Shown here: piece by piece, positions 9,901 through 16,528 of the stretch
Layout of the letters: each line of letters begins with the position of its first letter
How positions within the stretch are numbered: the first letter of the stretch is position 1
DNA from: Halosimplex pelagicum
GTDB taxonomy: Archaea > Halobacteriota > Halobacteria > Halobacteriales > Haloarculaceae
Length of the DNA stretch: 64,000 nt
Direction: 5' to 3'
NCBI RefSeq assembly: GCF_013415905.1
Contig: NZ_CP058909.1
Coordinates: 4,154,001 to 4,218,000 of the forward strand
Position numbers and translations under genes: made by a program
Notes under the pieces: generated by a model
The model's input: only the letters and a program-made list of their open reading frames with translations
Database searches by the model: none
Told to the model about the DNA's origin: nothing

Positions 9901-10139
9901 ACGCCCTCGACTCGGGCTGTTGCGGCATGGCCGGGTCGTTCGGCTACGAGGCTGAACACTACTCGATGAGCAAGGCCATCGGGTCGATCCTCTACGACCA
10001 GGTCGACGACAGCGACGGCGACGAAGTCGTCGCGCCCGGCGCCTCCTGCCGGTCGCAACTGGACGACCGCGAGGGGAGCGAGTCGCCGCCACACCCCGTC
10101 GAACGGCTCGCCGACGCGCTCGCTACCGTCCCCGAGTGA
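6984..10139 (+). CDS. FAD-linked and Fe-S D-lactate dehydrogenase-type oxidoreductase
   Basis: 1051-residue fusion of a GlcD-like FAD enzyme and a GlcF-like iron-sulfur protein, as in D-lactate/D-2-hydroxyacid dehydrogenases that pass electrons to the membrane chain. The FAD-binding (PCMH) part has VLPRGGGTSLAGQTV near residue 90 and NNSTGAHSLQYGKTD near 170. The FAD-oxidase C-terminal part includes GSVSGEHGDGRART. The first Fe-S motif is CHGCGGCR with a fourth Cys at 660 (Cys642, 645, 648, 660). The second is CIGCKGCAKDCPSEVD (Cys705, 708, 711, 715). The C-terminal domain has the Cys-Cys pair 979-980 in CCGMAGSFGYE. The 11-residue gap before Cys660 is typical of this group. Single gene with its own TATA box; substrate not proven. 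Confidence 0.9.
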   Translation: MGTSDRPESDPAGDPRADYDYAAEAVARPGLVADLDERVSGEVRFDDYSRQLYATDASIYEVTPVGVVYPESTADVAAVVSYCAERSIPVLPRGGGTSLAGQTVNEAVVLDFTRHMSAVLSVDADERLARAEPGAILGELNAELAAHDLKFAPDPAWGDKSALGGAIGNNSTGAHSLQYGKTDAYVEGCEVVLADGTVTRFGEVTLDELRERADAEGDLEARIYAELARAVDEEIDAVEAAFPELKRNVSGYNLDAFVAEAREALDGEADDTAADGEPATVNVARLLAGSEGTLAIVTEATVSLEPIPETKGLALLTYESLLDALEDVRPILEHDPAAVEVLDDVLLDLAEETEEFGDLVDSVLPEGTGSVLLVEFYAESDDEGRQRVADLIADRVGGDQGANVVGAATTEADPAEGAADVTDAPIRAFAAREAHDDADRARFWKLRKSGLPILLSRTTDAKHGSFIEDTAVPPENLPEFVADFQAVLDDHDTYASFYAHAGPGCLHIRPLIDTKTVDGVAAMESIADAVTDLVVEYGGSVSGEHGDGRARTQWNRKLYGEEVWDLFREIKATFDPDWLLNPGQVVGVDDAAVEAGEAPDRARTVDMTEHLRFDPDYAFDAGFEPDLNWDNDNGMQGMVELCHGCGGCRGGQDTTGGVMCPTYRAADEEVTATRGRANMLRQAMSGDLPEDPTDDEFVSEVMDLCIGCKGCAKDCPSEVDMAKLKAEVEHAHHEEHGTSLRERVFANVDRLSALGSATAPVSNWFQKLPGSGLVTERLLGIARERTLPTFERESFVDWFAGREAGVPESETERKALVFPDTYTNYSHPEAGKAAVRVLEAAGVHVDVPDDVAASGRAAHSKGFLDTARERAERNVDELAPRIADGWDLVVVEPSDAVMFQHDYLDLLSGAAVETVADNSYGVCEYLDRHRLDGGIDFDAPAESLTYHGHCHQKATKKDHHAVGVLRRAGYEVDALDSGCCGMAGSFGYEAEHYSMSKAIGSILYDQVDDSDGDEVVAPGASCRSQLDDREGSESPPHPVERLADALATVPE

Positions 10140-10172
10140 ACCCTGGTAGCACACCTCGAACCGTCCCGCCAG

Positions 10173-10206
10173 ACTTTAATAGGGGCATCTCCTCTGATAA
10201 GGTGCA
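10173..10206 (+). promoter_or_regulatory. Promoter of the cold-shock gene cluster
   Basis: TATA-like ACTTTAATA at 10173-10181 lies about 28 bases before the ATG at 10207. A purine stretch TAAGGTG sits just before the start and may be a weak ribosome binding site. The two following csp genes have only two-base spacers and no promoter of their own, so this element probably drives all three. Confidence 0.6.
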
Positions 10207-10401
10207 ATGGCGACCGGTACGGTTGACTTCTTCAACGACACTGGCGGTTACGGTTTCATCGACACTGACGACGCCGACGAGGACGTGTTCTTCCACATGG
10301 AGGACATCGGCGGTCCTGACCTCGAGGAGGGGCAGGAAGTCGAGTTCGACATCGTTCAGGCAGACAAAGGCCCGCGCGCCGAGAACCTGGAGCGTCTGTA
10401 A
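10207..10401 (+). CDS. Cold-shock domain protein, copy 1 of 3
   Basis: 64-residue CspA-type single OB-fold RNA/DNA-binding protein. RNP-1 is GGYGFIDTDD and RNP-2 is DVFFHMEDI, with the usual KGPRAENLERL-type C-terminus. Many acidic residues replace the basic ones of bacterial Csp, as expected in a high-salt cytoplasm. First of three near-identical genes separated by two bases each. It differs from the others mainly in VQADKGPRAEN versus EQADKGPRATN. Likely an RNA chaperone in cold or stress response, by family. Confidence 0.93.
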   Translation: MATGTVDFFNDTGGYGFIDTDDADEDVFFHMEDIGGPDLEEGQEVEFDIVQADKGPRAENLERL

Positions 10402-10403
10402 CA

Positions 10404-10598
10404 ATGGCGACCGGGAAAGTCGACTTCTTCAACGACACCGGCGGCTACGGCTTCATCGACACCGACGACGCGGACGAAGACGTCTTCTTCCACATGGAAG
10501 ACGTCGGCGGCCCCGACCTCGAAGAGGGTCAGGAAGTCGAGTTCGATATCGAGCAGGCCGACAAGGGCCCGCGAGCGACCAACCTGGAGCGTCTCTAA
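10404..10598 (+). CDS. Cold-shock domain protein, copy 2 of 3
   Basis: 64 residues, same fold and motifs as its neighbours (KVDFFNDTGGYGFIDTDD, DVFFHMEDVGG). Begins MATGKVDFF, like copy 1, and ends KGPRATNLERL, like copy 3. Starts two bases after the stop of copy 1, with no Shine-Dalgarno sequence visible, so translation is probably coupled. The three proteins differ at only a handful of positions although many codons differ synonymously, so the duplication is not brand new and the proteins appear to be under purifying selection. Confidence 0.93.
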   Translation: MATGKVDFFNDTGGYGFIDTDDADEDVFFHMEDVGGPDLEEGQEVEFDIEQADKGPRATNLERL

Positions 10599-10600
10599 CG

Positions 10601-10795
10601 ATGGCGAAAGGTAAGGTCGACTTCTTCAACGACACCGGCGGCTACGGCTTCATCGACACGGAGGACGCCGACGAGGACGTGTTCTTCCACATGGAGGACG
10701 TGGGCGGTCCGGATCTCGAAGAGGGGCAGGAGGTCGAGTTCGACATCGAGCAGGCCGACAAAGGCCCGCGCGCGACGAACCTCGAACGCCTGTAA
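10601..10795 (+). CDS. Cold-shock domain protein, copy 3 of 3
   Basis: 64 residues beginning MAKGKVDFFNDTGGYGFID; the only notable changes are AKG at the N-terminus and TEDADED in place of TDDADED. The frame is open upstream through copy 1 in another register, but the ATG at 10601, two bases after copy 2, is clearly the start by comparison with the other two. Last gene of the cluster; about 170 bases without a gene follow. Confidence 0.92.
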   Translation: MAKGKVDFFNDTGGYGFIDTEDADEDVFFHMEDVGGPDLEEGQEVEFDIEQADKGPRATNLERL

Positions 10796-10966
10796 CTGCG
10801 GATTCCCCCGCATTCGCGGCACGTCCGTCTCCTCGGTGAGTGACTGCTCCGGTCACGGAGCCCGCACCGCTCACCGTCCGAATATCTTCGGCCAGCGGCC
10901 GCGCTGGTCGGGATCGCTCGGCGCGATACCGTGGGACACAAGAGCCAGCGCGTCGGAGTGGCGACA

Positions 10967-11380
10967 ATGAGCGACGCAGACGCCGTCGACACGGACCTCT
11001 ACCAGCGCGCCCAGGCACTCCTCGAACCCGGCGAGATCGAACTCCTCGGCGTCATCGTCCACACCGATCTGTCGGGCGACCAGGAGCCGACGCTCCACGA
11101 GGCGACCCTGGAGATCGGCAACCACATCGCCGAGCACGCCGGTATCGAACCGACCGACACGTACGTCTACTCCGGCAACGACGACGGCGAGTTCGGCGTC
11201 AACCAGCACCAGGGACTCACCCTCGACGGCGACGAGTTCATCTGGGAGTGCCAGCAGCTGCTCCGCGAGGGTACCTTCGACGTGGTGTTCTACTACGAGG
11301 CCGACATCGACCAAGAGGGGCTGGTCGAGGCGCTCCGCGAGGCCGGCTACGACGCCGTCGGCGTCGAACCCCGGGAGTAG
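10967..11380 (+). CDS. Conserved haloarchaeal protein (DUF5778-like)
   Basis: 137 residues, acidic and soluble, no signal peptide or membrane segment. I recognise the pattern of a haloarchaeal family of unknown function, probably DUF5778: LLEPGEIELLGVIVHTD, then GNHIAEHAG, DTYVYSGNDD, NQHQGLTLDGDEFIWECQQL and REGTFDVVFYYEA. Two related starts exist; the ATG at 10967 (MSDADAVDTDLYQR) is preferred over one at 10931 whose extra residues are basic. Stands alone between the cold-shock cluster and a convergent zinc-ribbon gene. Function unknown. Confidence 0.75.
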   Translation: MSDADAVDTDLYQRAQALLEPGEIELLGVIVHTDLSGDQEPTLHEATLEIGNHIAEHAGIEPTDTYVYSGNDDGEFGVNQHQGLTLDGDEFIWECQQLLREGTFDVVFYYEADIDQEGLVEALREAGYDAVGVEPRE

Positions 11381-11396
11381 CGGCTCGGAACGCTCG

Positions 11397-11693
11397 TCAC
11401 CGAAGTTCTGACAGGCAGTGCCGACAGTAGTCGACCCCGGCCCGATTCTCGGCGCCGCAGGACGGACAGACCGCCGTCTCGCGGTCGCGGGCGGCCGCAA
11501 CGGCGCTGGCGGGATCGATCGTCGGCGTCGCCCCGCTCGGCGGCGATTCGGTCTCGAACTCCCCGCGCTCGACGCGGGCGACGAGCTCGTCGTGGGCCAC
11601 GTGGTCGACGAGCCGGAACAGCGCGAGGAAGCACAGCCCCGGCAGGAAGGCGAGGACGGCGACCGCGAGCAGCCGGACGAACGCCGAGTCCAT
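11397..11693 (-). CDS. Small membrane protein with C-terminal zinc ribbon
   Basis: 98 residues. One hydrophobic segment (about 6-27, FVRLLAVAVLAFLPGLCFLA) is followed by an acidic linker and a C-terminal zinc ribbon CPSCGAENRAGVDYCRHC (CxxC...CxxC). Such one-helix plus zinc-ribbon proteins (DUF7577-type) are common in haloarchaea and have no known function. The N-terminal helix probably anchors the ribbon on the cytoplasmic face. Convergent with the preceding gene; 81 bases upstream of the stop of rqcH on the same strand. Confidence 0.75.
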   Translation of the reverse strand: MDSAFVRLLAVAVLAFLPGLCFLALFRLVDHVAHDELVARVERGEFETESPPSGATPTIDPASAVAAARDRETAVCPSCGAENRAGVDYCRHCLSELR

Positions 11694-11774
11694 GTCGAGC
11701 GTTACCGTCCGACGATCAAGACGGTTTCGCCGCGAGCAGTCGCCCGAGCGACCGGCCGCCCGGCCGGAGGACGC

Positions 11775-13973
11775 TCAGTCGTCGACCATGCGGCTGCCGC
11801 CCGGCGGGAGGAACTCCTGGATGCGGTCGGCGCTGGCGACCTTCCGGACGAACGAATCGTCGGCGAAGCGGCCCTTGAACTCCCGGTAGAGCCGCATCGC
11901 GATGTCGTTCTGGGCGAACTGCCCGGGTTCGACCGTGATGGTCGTCTCTGTCTTCGGCTCGATGGCCGCGGGCGGGCCGCCGATGACACGGGTCTCGGGC
12001 TCGCAGGTGATCCCGACCGCGACACCGACCTCGGTGGACTCGTAGTAGGTGCGGTCGCCGCGGATGGCGAACCCGCCTTTCTCCAGGAACTCGCCGCTCT
12101 CGGGCGTCTTGGACACCTGGTCCGAACCCACTTCGTACACGTCGCCGGCGAACTTGCCGTCCTTCCAGACCGACGAGTACGAGACCGCGAACTGCGCGGC
12201 CTCGCGCTTGCTCGACTCCGGGATCTCCACGTCGTCGTCGTAGGACTCGGAGGGGCCGGTGGCCTTGAGGATCGTCGCGGGGCCGCCGTGGGCCTGCGCG
12301 TGGAAGAACCGGTCGCCGCGGTCGAGGTACTTCTTGACGAGGTCCTCGTTGTCGTCGGCGTCGCGGCCGCCGATGACGAGGAAGCCGTCGCTGGTGTGGA
12401 ACCAGCGGTAGTCCTCGAACCAGTGCTCGGACTGGCGGACCGGGATCGACGGCTCGGCGAGCCAGTCCACGGCCTCGTCTTCCTCGTCCGATTCGCCGTC
12501 GCCGCCACCGCTCCCGTCGCCCCCCGCCCCCGCTTCGCCGGCGTCGGCGGCCTCCCACTCCGCCATGCGCTCCTCGACTTCCTCCAGTTCCTTTCGAGTC
12601 CGCTCGATGGCCTCCTCGGCCCCCTCCTTCTTGCCCTCGATGCGCTTGGCCTCGCGGTAGAGCCGGTCGGCGTTCTTCTCGACGCCCTCGCTCGCCGTCA
12701 GCGTGACTCGCTCGCCGTCGATCTCGATCGTTACCGTCCCCTCGCTACCGTCGAGCGAGACGACCGCCTCCGCGGCCGGGATGCCCTGCTCGGCCCCTTC
12801 CTCGAAGCGCTCCTCGATGTCGTCCCACGAGCGGTCCTCGGCGCGGGCCCCCTGAACCGTCGAGAGGATGTCGTCGACCAGATCGTAGTTGGCGTACAGC
12901 GCCTCGGCGTTCGCCCGCTCGCGCTCGGCCTGGGCCTCGAAGTCCTCGATGGCCCCCCGCTGTTGCTCGATGATCCGCTCGTGTTTGGCGATCTCCGACT
13001 CGAAGTCGGGGCGCCCGCGGTCGCCGCCCGCGGCGTCGCTCCCGCCGTCGTCGTCCTCGTCGCTGGCAAACGTGAAGTAGTCGTCCAGCGCCTCGTTGAA
13101 CGAGTCGAACGGCTCGCCGTAGCGGTCGTCGTACTCCGCCAGCGGGATCGGCGTCACGTCGACCCGCTGACCCTCGATCGCACCGTCGTCGTCGGTCGGG
13201 TCCTCGGCGTCGGGGTCGTCGAGTTCGTAGTAGACTCTGGGGTCGAGGTCGCTGTCTGCGAGTCGCTCGTCCAGCCGGCGGACGGCGTCGTACAGCGCCC
13301 GCAACTGGTCGTCGGTCGACTCCTCGATCGGGACGTTGTAGTCGACGCCGGCGAGCGTGCAGAGCTCCTCGCCGTAGAGCCCGCCGAAGTTGAGCTGCGT
13401 GGCGAGCGTCCGCACGAGGTCCGAGTCGGAGTCGCGCATCCGCGCCTCGAAGGCCTCGTAGTCGACGCCGAGCGGGTTGAACCGCGCGCTCGGGAACTCG
13501 TACTGGGCGCCGGGCGCGACCGTCCGCGACTTCAGCCGCACGGTCTCCAGGCAGTCGATCACCTCGCCGGTCCCGTCGAGGATGGCGACGTTGCCGTCGC
13601 CGAACAGCTCGGCGACGATCGTCGTCGTCTCGTCGTCGCGCTCGAAGGTGAGTTCGAGGATGCGGTCGAACTCGTACTGGGACACGTCGAGCAGTTCGGC
13701 GCCCTGCATGCGATTGCGCAGCATCATCGCGAAGTTCGGGGGCCGCTCGGGCGCCTCCGGTACGTGGTCCGGGTCGGTGACGTTGACCCGCTTGTCCTCG
13801 CCGACCTCGACGAGCAGCTCCGTCCGCCCAAGGTCGTAGTGGCGCATCCGGAACCGCAGCAGGTCCCGGTCGGGGTAGAGGTAGACCTTCCCGACGCCCG
13901 CGCCCTCGTAGACCGATAGCTCGCCGGCGAGCGCCGCGAGGTCGACGCTCGTCAGTTCCCGCTTTCTGTCCAT
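11775..13973 (-). CDS. rqcH: Ribosome rescue protein RqcH (NEMF/Tae2/FbpA family)
   Basis: 732 residues. Family role: binds 50S subunits carrying stalled nascent chains and adds C-terminal alanine-type tails. NFACT-N domain at the start (MDRKRELTSVDLAALAGELS). Two helix-hairpin/coiled-coil arms in the middle (EIAKHERIIEQQRGAIEDFE; REAKRIEGKKEGAEEAIERT). C-terminal NFACT-R domain with HWFEDYRWFHTSDGFLVIGG and FFHAQAHGGPATI. A Gly/Ser/Asp-rich loop (GEAGAGGDGSGGGDGE) interrupts the region before NFACT-R. The frame extends upstream to 14144 but that part is basic and overlaps repeat R2, so the ATG at 13973 is chosen. Confidence 0.92.
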   Translation of the reverse strand: MDRKRELTSVDLAALAGELSVYEGAGVGKVYLYPDRDLLRFRMRHYDLGRTELLVEVGEDKRVNVTDPDHVPEAPERPPNFAMMLRNRMQGAELLDVSQYEFDRILELTFERDDETTTIVAELFGDGNVAILDGTGEVIDCLETVRLKSRTVAPGAQYEFPSARFNPLGVDYEAFEARMRDSDSDLVRTLATQLNFGGLYGEELCTLAGVDYNVPIEESTDDQLRALYDAVRRLDERLADSDLDPRVYYELDDPDAEDPTDDDGAIEGQRVDVTPIPLAEYDDRYGEPFDSFNEALDDYFTFASDEDDDGGSDAAGGDRGRPDFESEIAKHERIIEQQRGAIEDFEAQAERERANAEALYANYDLVDDILSTVQGARAEDRSWDDIEERFEEGAEQGIPAAEAVVSLDGSEGTVTIEIDGERVTLTASEGVEKNADRLYREAKRIEGKKEGAEEAIERTRKELEEVEERMAEWEAADAGEAGAGGDGSGGGDGESDEEDEAVDWLAEPSIPVRQSEHWFEDYRWFHTSDGFLVIGGRDADDNEDLVKKYLDRGDRFFHAQAHGGPATILKATGPSESYDDDVEIPESSKREAAQFAVSYSSVWKDGKFAGDVYEVGSDQVSKTPESGEFLEKGGFAIRGDRTYYESTEVGVAVGITCEPETRVIGGPPAAIEPKTETTITVEPGQFAQNDIAMRLYREFKGRFADDSFVRKVASADRIQEFLPPGGSRMVDD

Positions 13974-14066
13974 ATCATACGGTCCGGCTTCGGGAGGATA
14001 GCTTTGGCGAACCTCCTTTCGACTCGGGCCCCGGTTCGAACCTTCGGCACACGAACTTCTGTGCAG

Positions 14067-14210
14067 CCATTTTTTCTCGGAGACGTCGGTGCGAGCCGGT
14101 GGGCTCGTGCCTCGACCCCCAGGAGAAACATGGGTGAAAAACACCGTCAGAGGCGAGTTCTGACGGCGAACCGGCGCTCCGCGCCGGATGCTATACAGGG
14201 GATATACTTA
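14067..14210 (+). repeat. Hairpin intergenic repeat R2, copy A
   Basis: Shares with copy B (24219-24330) the series CCAT-T-rich, CGTCGGTGCGAGCCGGTGGG, TCGTGCCTCGACCCC, an A-rich box, the hairpin CCGGCGCTCCGCGCCGG (14171-14187) and GATGCTA-TACAGG. Copy A carries an extra insert with its own perfect 8-bp stem-loop, CCGTCAGA/TCTGACGG (14144-14166). The right end runs into a TATA-like TATACTTA (14203-14210) that probably drives the gene at 14228. Lies between divergent rqcH and the membrane protein gene. Confidence 0.75.
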
Positions 14211-14227
14211 TCAGACAGTTCTGCGAT

Positions 14228-14671
14228 ATGTTTCGCATGTCGTCCCTCCCTGGGAGGTTCTCATCGTTGGGAGACTGGAACCAGGCTCTGTTGAGTGCTG
14301 GCCTCGCCAGTATTGCCTACGCCAGTATCGTCACTGGATATAGCACCCAATCCCCAGCCATCCAGATCACGGGTTCAATCTGGTCATCGTTTGGATTGGC
14401 CGCACTCTTCGCGTTCGGTACTATCGGAGTTCCAATCCTACTCTGGATACGCTATCAGATTCGAGGCCCATCCATAGTCATGGCGCTCGTTCTGCTGTTC
14501 TGGCACGTCTTGATTCATCTGCCTGTCCTCGGGAGTGATGGAGGTGACGCGCCTGCCTTTGCCCTCGTCCTCTTCTGGGCCCCGCTCTATCTCGTCGCCT
14601 ACGGGCTTCTCGCTGGTGGGGAGTACTGGCTTCGGGGACGAAACATCTCCGTATCCACCCCCTCGATGTAA
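14228..14671 (+). CDS. Hypothetical four-helix membrane protein
   Basis: 147 residues with about four hydrophobic segments (roughly 22-42, 48-72, 82-98, 108-130) and a short polar tail. Not recognised. Lower in acidic residues and with codon use less GC-biased (ATC/ATT, TCA, CAG) than its neighbours, which can mean recent acquisition or simply a membrane protein. TATA-like TATACTTA 18-25 bases before the first ATG; a second in-frame ATG at 14237 (MSSLPGRF) fits the usual TATA-to-start distance better and may be the true start. Convergent with the MBL gene that follows. Confidence 0.6.
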   Translation: MFRMSSLPGRFSSLGDWNQALLSAGLASIAYASIVTGYSTQSPAIQITGSIWSSFGLAALFAFGTIGVPILLWIRYQIRGPSIVMALVLLFWHVLIHLPVLGSDGGDAPAFALVLFWAPLYLVAYGLLAGGEYWLRGRNISVSTPSM

Positions 14672-14718
14672 CAGGGTGGTAGATACGCACATCGAACTGA
14701 TCGCACCGACTTTCACTC

Positions 14719-15408
14719 TCACAGCCGGGCGGCGCACTCCAGCAGCGCCCGACGACCGTCCCGGACGAGCGGCGTGCCGTGGCCCATCGCGGCGACCTCG
14801 AACGGCGGGACGCGCTCGCTCAGGTCGCGGATGCTCTCGGTCAGCTCGCGCATGTCGTAGGAGTCGAGCCAGAACGGCGGGGTGAGCCGGCCGTCGTCCT
14901 CCCAGGTGAGGTCGCCGAGGAAGGCCACCCCGGAGTCGTGGACGAAGACGGTGTGGCCGGGGTTGTGGCCGGGCGTGTGGTAGGCGGTGAACTGACCGAT
15001 CTCGTCGCCGTCCTCGACGCCGCGGATGTCCATGTGGTCGGGGAGCGGGTAGATCAGCCGCGCTGCACGGTGGAACAGACCTTTGTGGTGGAGGAGCTTC
15101 GGTTCGCTCTCGCCGCTGCCGAGCGCGAGGTCGTCGGCACCGATGTACACCGGCCCGTCGAACGCGCCGTCGAGCGCCCGCAGCCCGCCGGTGTGGTCGA
15201 TGTCGTAGTGGGTGAGGAACACGCGGTCGATATCGCCGACCTCGTAGCCGATATCGGCCAACTCCGATCCGAGGGACGGTCGGTTCCAGGGCAGACCGGG
15301 ATCGATGAGGGTGACGGTCCCGTCGTCGACGAGGTAGCCGTTGGTCGCGAACGGCGGCACCAGCCCGATGTCGAGCAACCAGACTCCCTCGGCGAGCTTC
15401 GTCGGCAT
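14719..15408 (-). CDS. MBL-fold metallo-hydrolase
   Basis: 229 residues of the metallo-beta-lactamase fold. Starts MPTKLAEGVWLLDIGLVPPF, with FLTHYDIDHTGG (HxxxDH motif, Tyr in place of the first HxH spacer residue), YHTPGHNPGHTV, FLGDLTW and a final MGHGTPLV. The motif order fits glyoxalase II-like enzymes acting on thioesters or related substrates; actual substrate unknown. Single gene, convergent with 14228-14671 and divergent from the lipoprotein gene. Confidence 0.85.
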   Translation of the reverse strand: MPTKLAEGVWLLDIGLVPPFATNGYLVDDGTVTLIDPGLPWNRPSLGSELADIGYEVGDIDRVFLTHYDIDHTGGLRALDGAFDGPVYIGADDLALGSGESEPKLLHHKGLFHRAARLIYPLPDHMDIRGVEDGDEIGQFTAYHTPGHNPGHTVFVHDSGVAFLGDLTWEDDGRLTPPFWLDSYDMRELTESIRDLSERVPPFEVAAMGHGTPLVRDGRRALLECAARL

Positions 15409-15543
15409 GTAACCCGTAGTAGTCGATCGAGCGGGAAAACGGTGCTGGCCGCTCCGCGTTGGTCCGCGCGGACCGCGGATCGAATGTCAAACCGCGATTT
15501 GGGCCTGCACAAGACATTCATGTCGCATCCACGTCCGTCCGGT

Positions 15544-16479
15544 ATGAGACGCAGGACGGTCCTCGCCCTCGCGCTCGTCACCCTCCTCGCGGGACTGAGC
15601 GGCTGTTCGGCGGCCGGGTCGCTGTCGCTGACCCCCGTCGACGACCGCGCGCTCGCCGAGGAGGCGAGCCATCCCGCACCCACCGACGCGCCGCCGGACG
15701 ACGACGAGAGGGTAGTGCAACGAGCGATCGAGAACGGCACCGCCACGGCGGTCGGTGACCACCCGCCGGTCGACGAGCGGCTCCCCTTCCGCCACGACGG
15801 CCGATTCTACGCCGTCGAGCACGCCGAGAACGGGACCGCGTCGGGCTACGATGTCGGGATCCGGATCGACTTCAACGCCTCCTCGGTCGACGGGACGGTC
15901 GTCGACTACGAGGAACTGCCGGCCGTCGACAGGGAGACCCTGGAGTTCGTGCTCTCCCAGGGACCGCCCGACGAGGACGGCCTCGAACCGGGCTACGACT
16001 TCGGCGTCGGCGCCACCTACACCGAGAGCGACGCCGAATCGTCGGTGCTGGTCCCGACACAGGAGTACGACGCGGTCAGATACGAGGGAGAGGCCTACCC
16101 GATCGACGTGGAGGCCGAACGGACGGAACTGACCGTCTACCGCTACGAGGCGAGCGAGGTGGCCGAGAGCCACGAGGCCTACGCAGAGTCGCTTCGCGAC
16201 CGCTACGAGTTCGAACTCTCGGGCCTGTCCGACACCGAGCGGACGGTCGTCGAGGACGCGCTGAACGGCACCAACTACATCGAGGACAGCGACAACGAGG
16301 CGTTCGACTCGCTGGTCGACCGGTTCCGCGCGCAGGAAGCCGTCGAGGAGACCGACTACCGCGGGTCCTACGTCGTCCGCTACGACGGCCGGCTCTACTG
16401 GGCCGAGATGGACTACGGGAGCTATGTCACGGACGCGGAGCCGTCGCCGCCCGAGGAGACGCCGCCACCCGAGCCGTAA
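15544..16479 (+). CDS. Hypothetical secreted lipoprotein
   Basis: 311 residues. N-terminus MRRRTVLALALVTLLAGLSGCSA has a basic start, a hydrophobic core and a lipobox (LSGC), so it is probably lipid-anchored outside the membrane. The mature part is acidic and has no family I recognise. It contains two segments of similar build, each with RHDGRFY or RYDGRLY near a strand followed by acidic turns (about residues 78-85 and 280-286). C-terminus is Pro/Glu-rich (EETPPPEP). The ATG at 15544 puts the signal peptide at the very start; an in-frame ATG at 15520 would add eight residues. Confidence 0.75.
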   Translation: MRRRTVLALALVTLLAGLSGCSAAGSLSLTPVDDRALAEEASHPAPTDAPPDDDERVVQRAIENGTATAVGDHPPVDERLPFRHDGRFYAVEHAENGTASGYDVGIRIDFNASSVDGTVVDYEELPAVDRETLEFVLSQGPPDEDGLEPGYDFGVGATYTESDAESSVLVPTQEYDAVRYEGEAYPIDVEAERTELTVYRYEASEVAESHEAYAESLRDRYEFELSGLSDTERTVVEDALNGTNYIEDSDNEAFDSLVDRFRAQEAVEETDYRGSYVVRYDGRLYWAEMDYGSYVTDAEPSPPEETPPPEP

Positions 16480-16528
16480 CCGCGCGGCGTCCCGCTCGCG
16501 CGACTCAGAAGGTCGCCCGCCGTGTCGC

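Noticed and set aside
6954..10154. 1066-residue frame opposite the FAD/Fe-S oxidoreductase
   Set aside because: Same codon-bias effect; sequence is Arg/Val-rich, lacks any motif, and overlaps a gene with complete cofactor motifs.
11418..13919. 833-residue plus-strand frame opposite rqcH
   Set aside because: Antisense shadow; basic and valine-rich composition, unlike haloarchaeal proteins.
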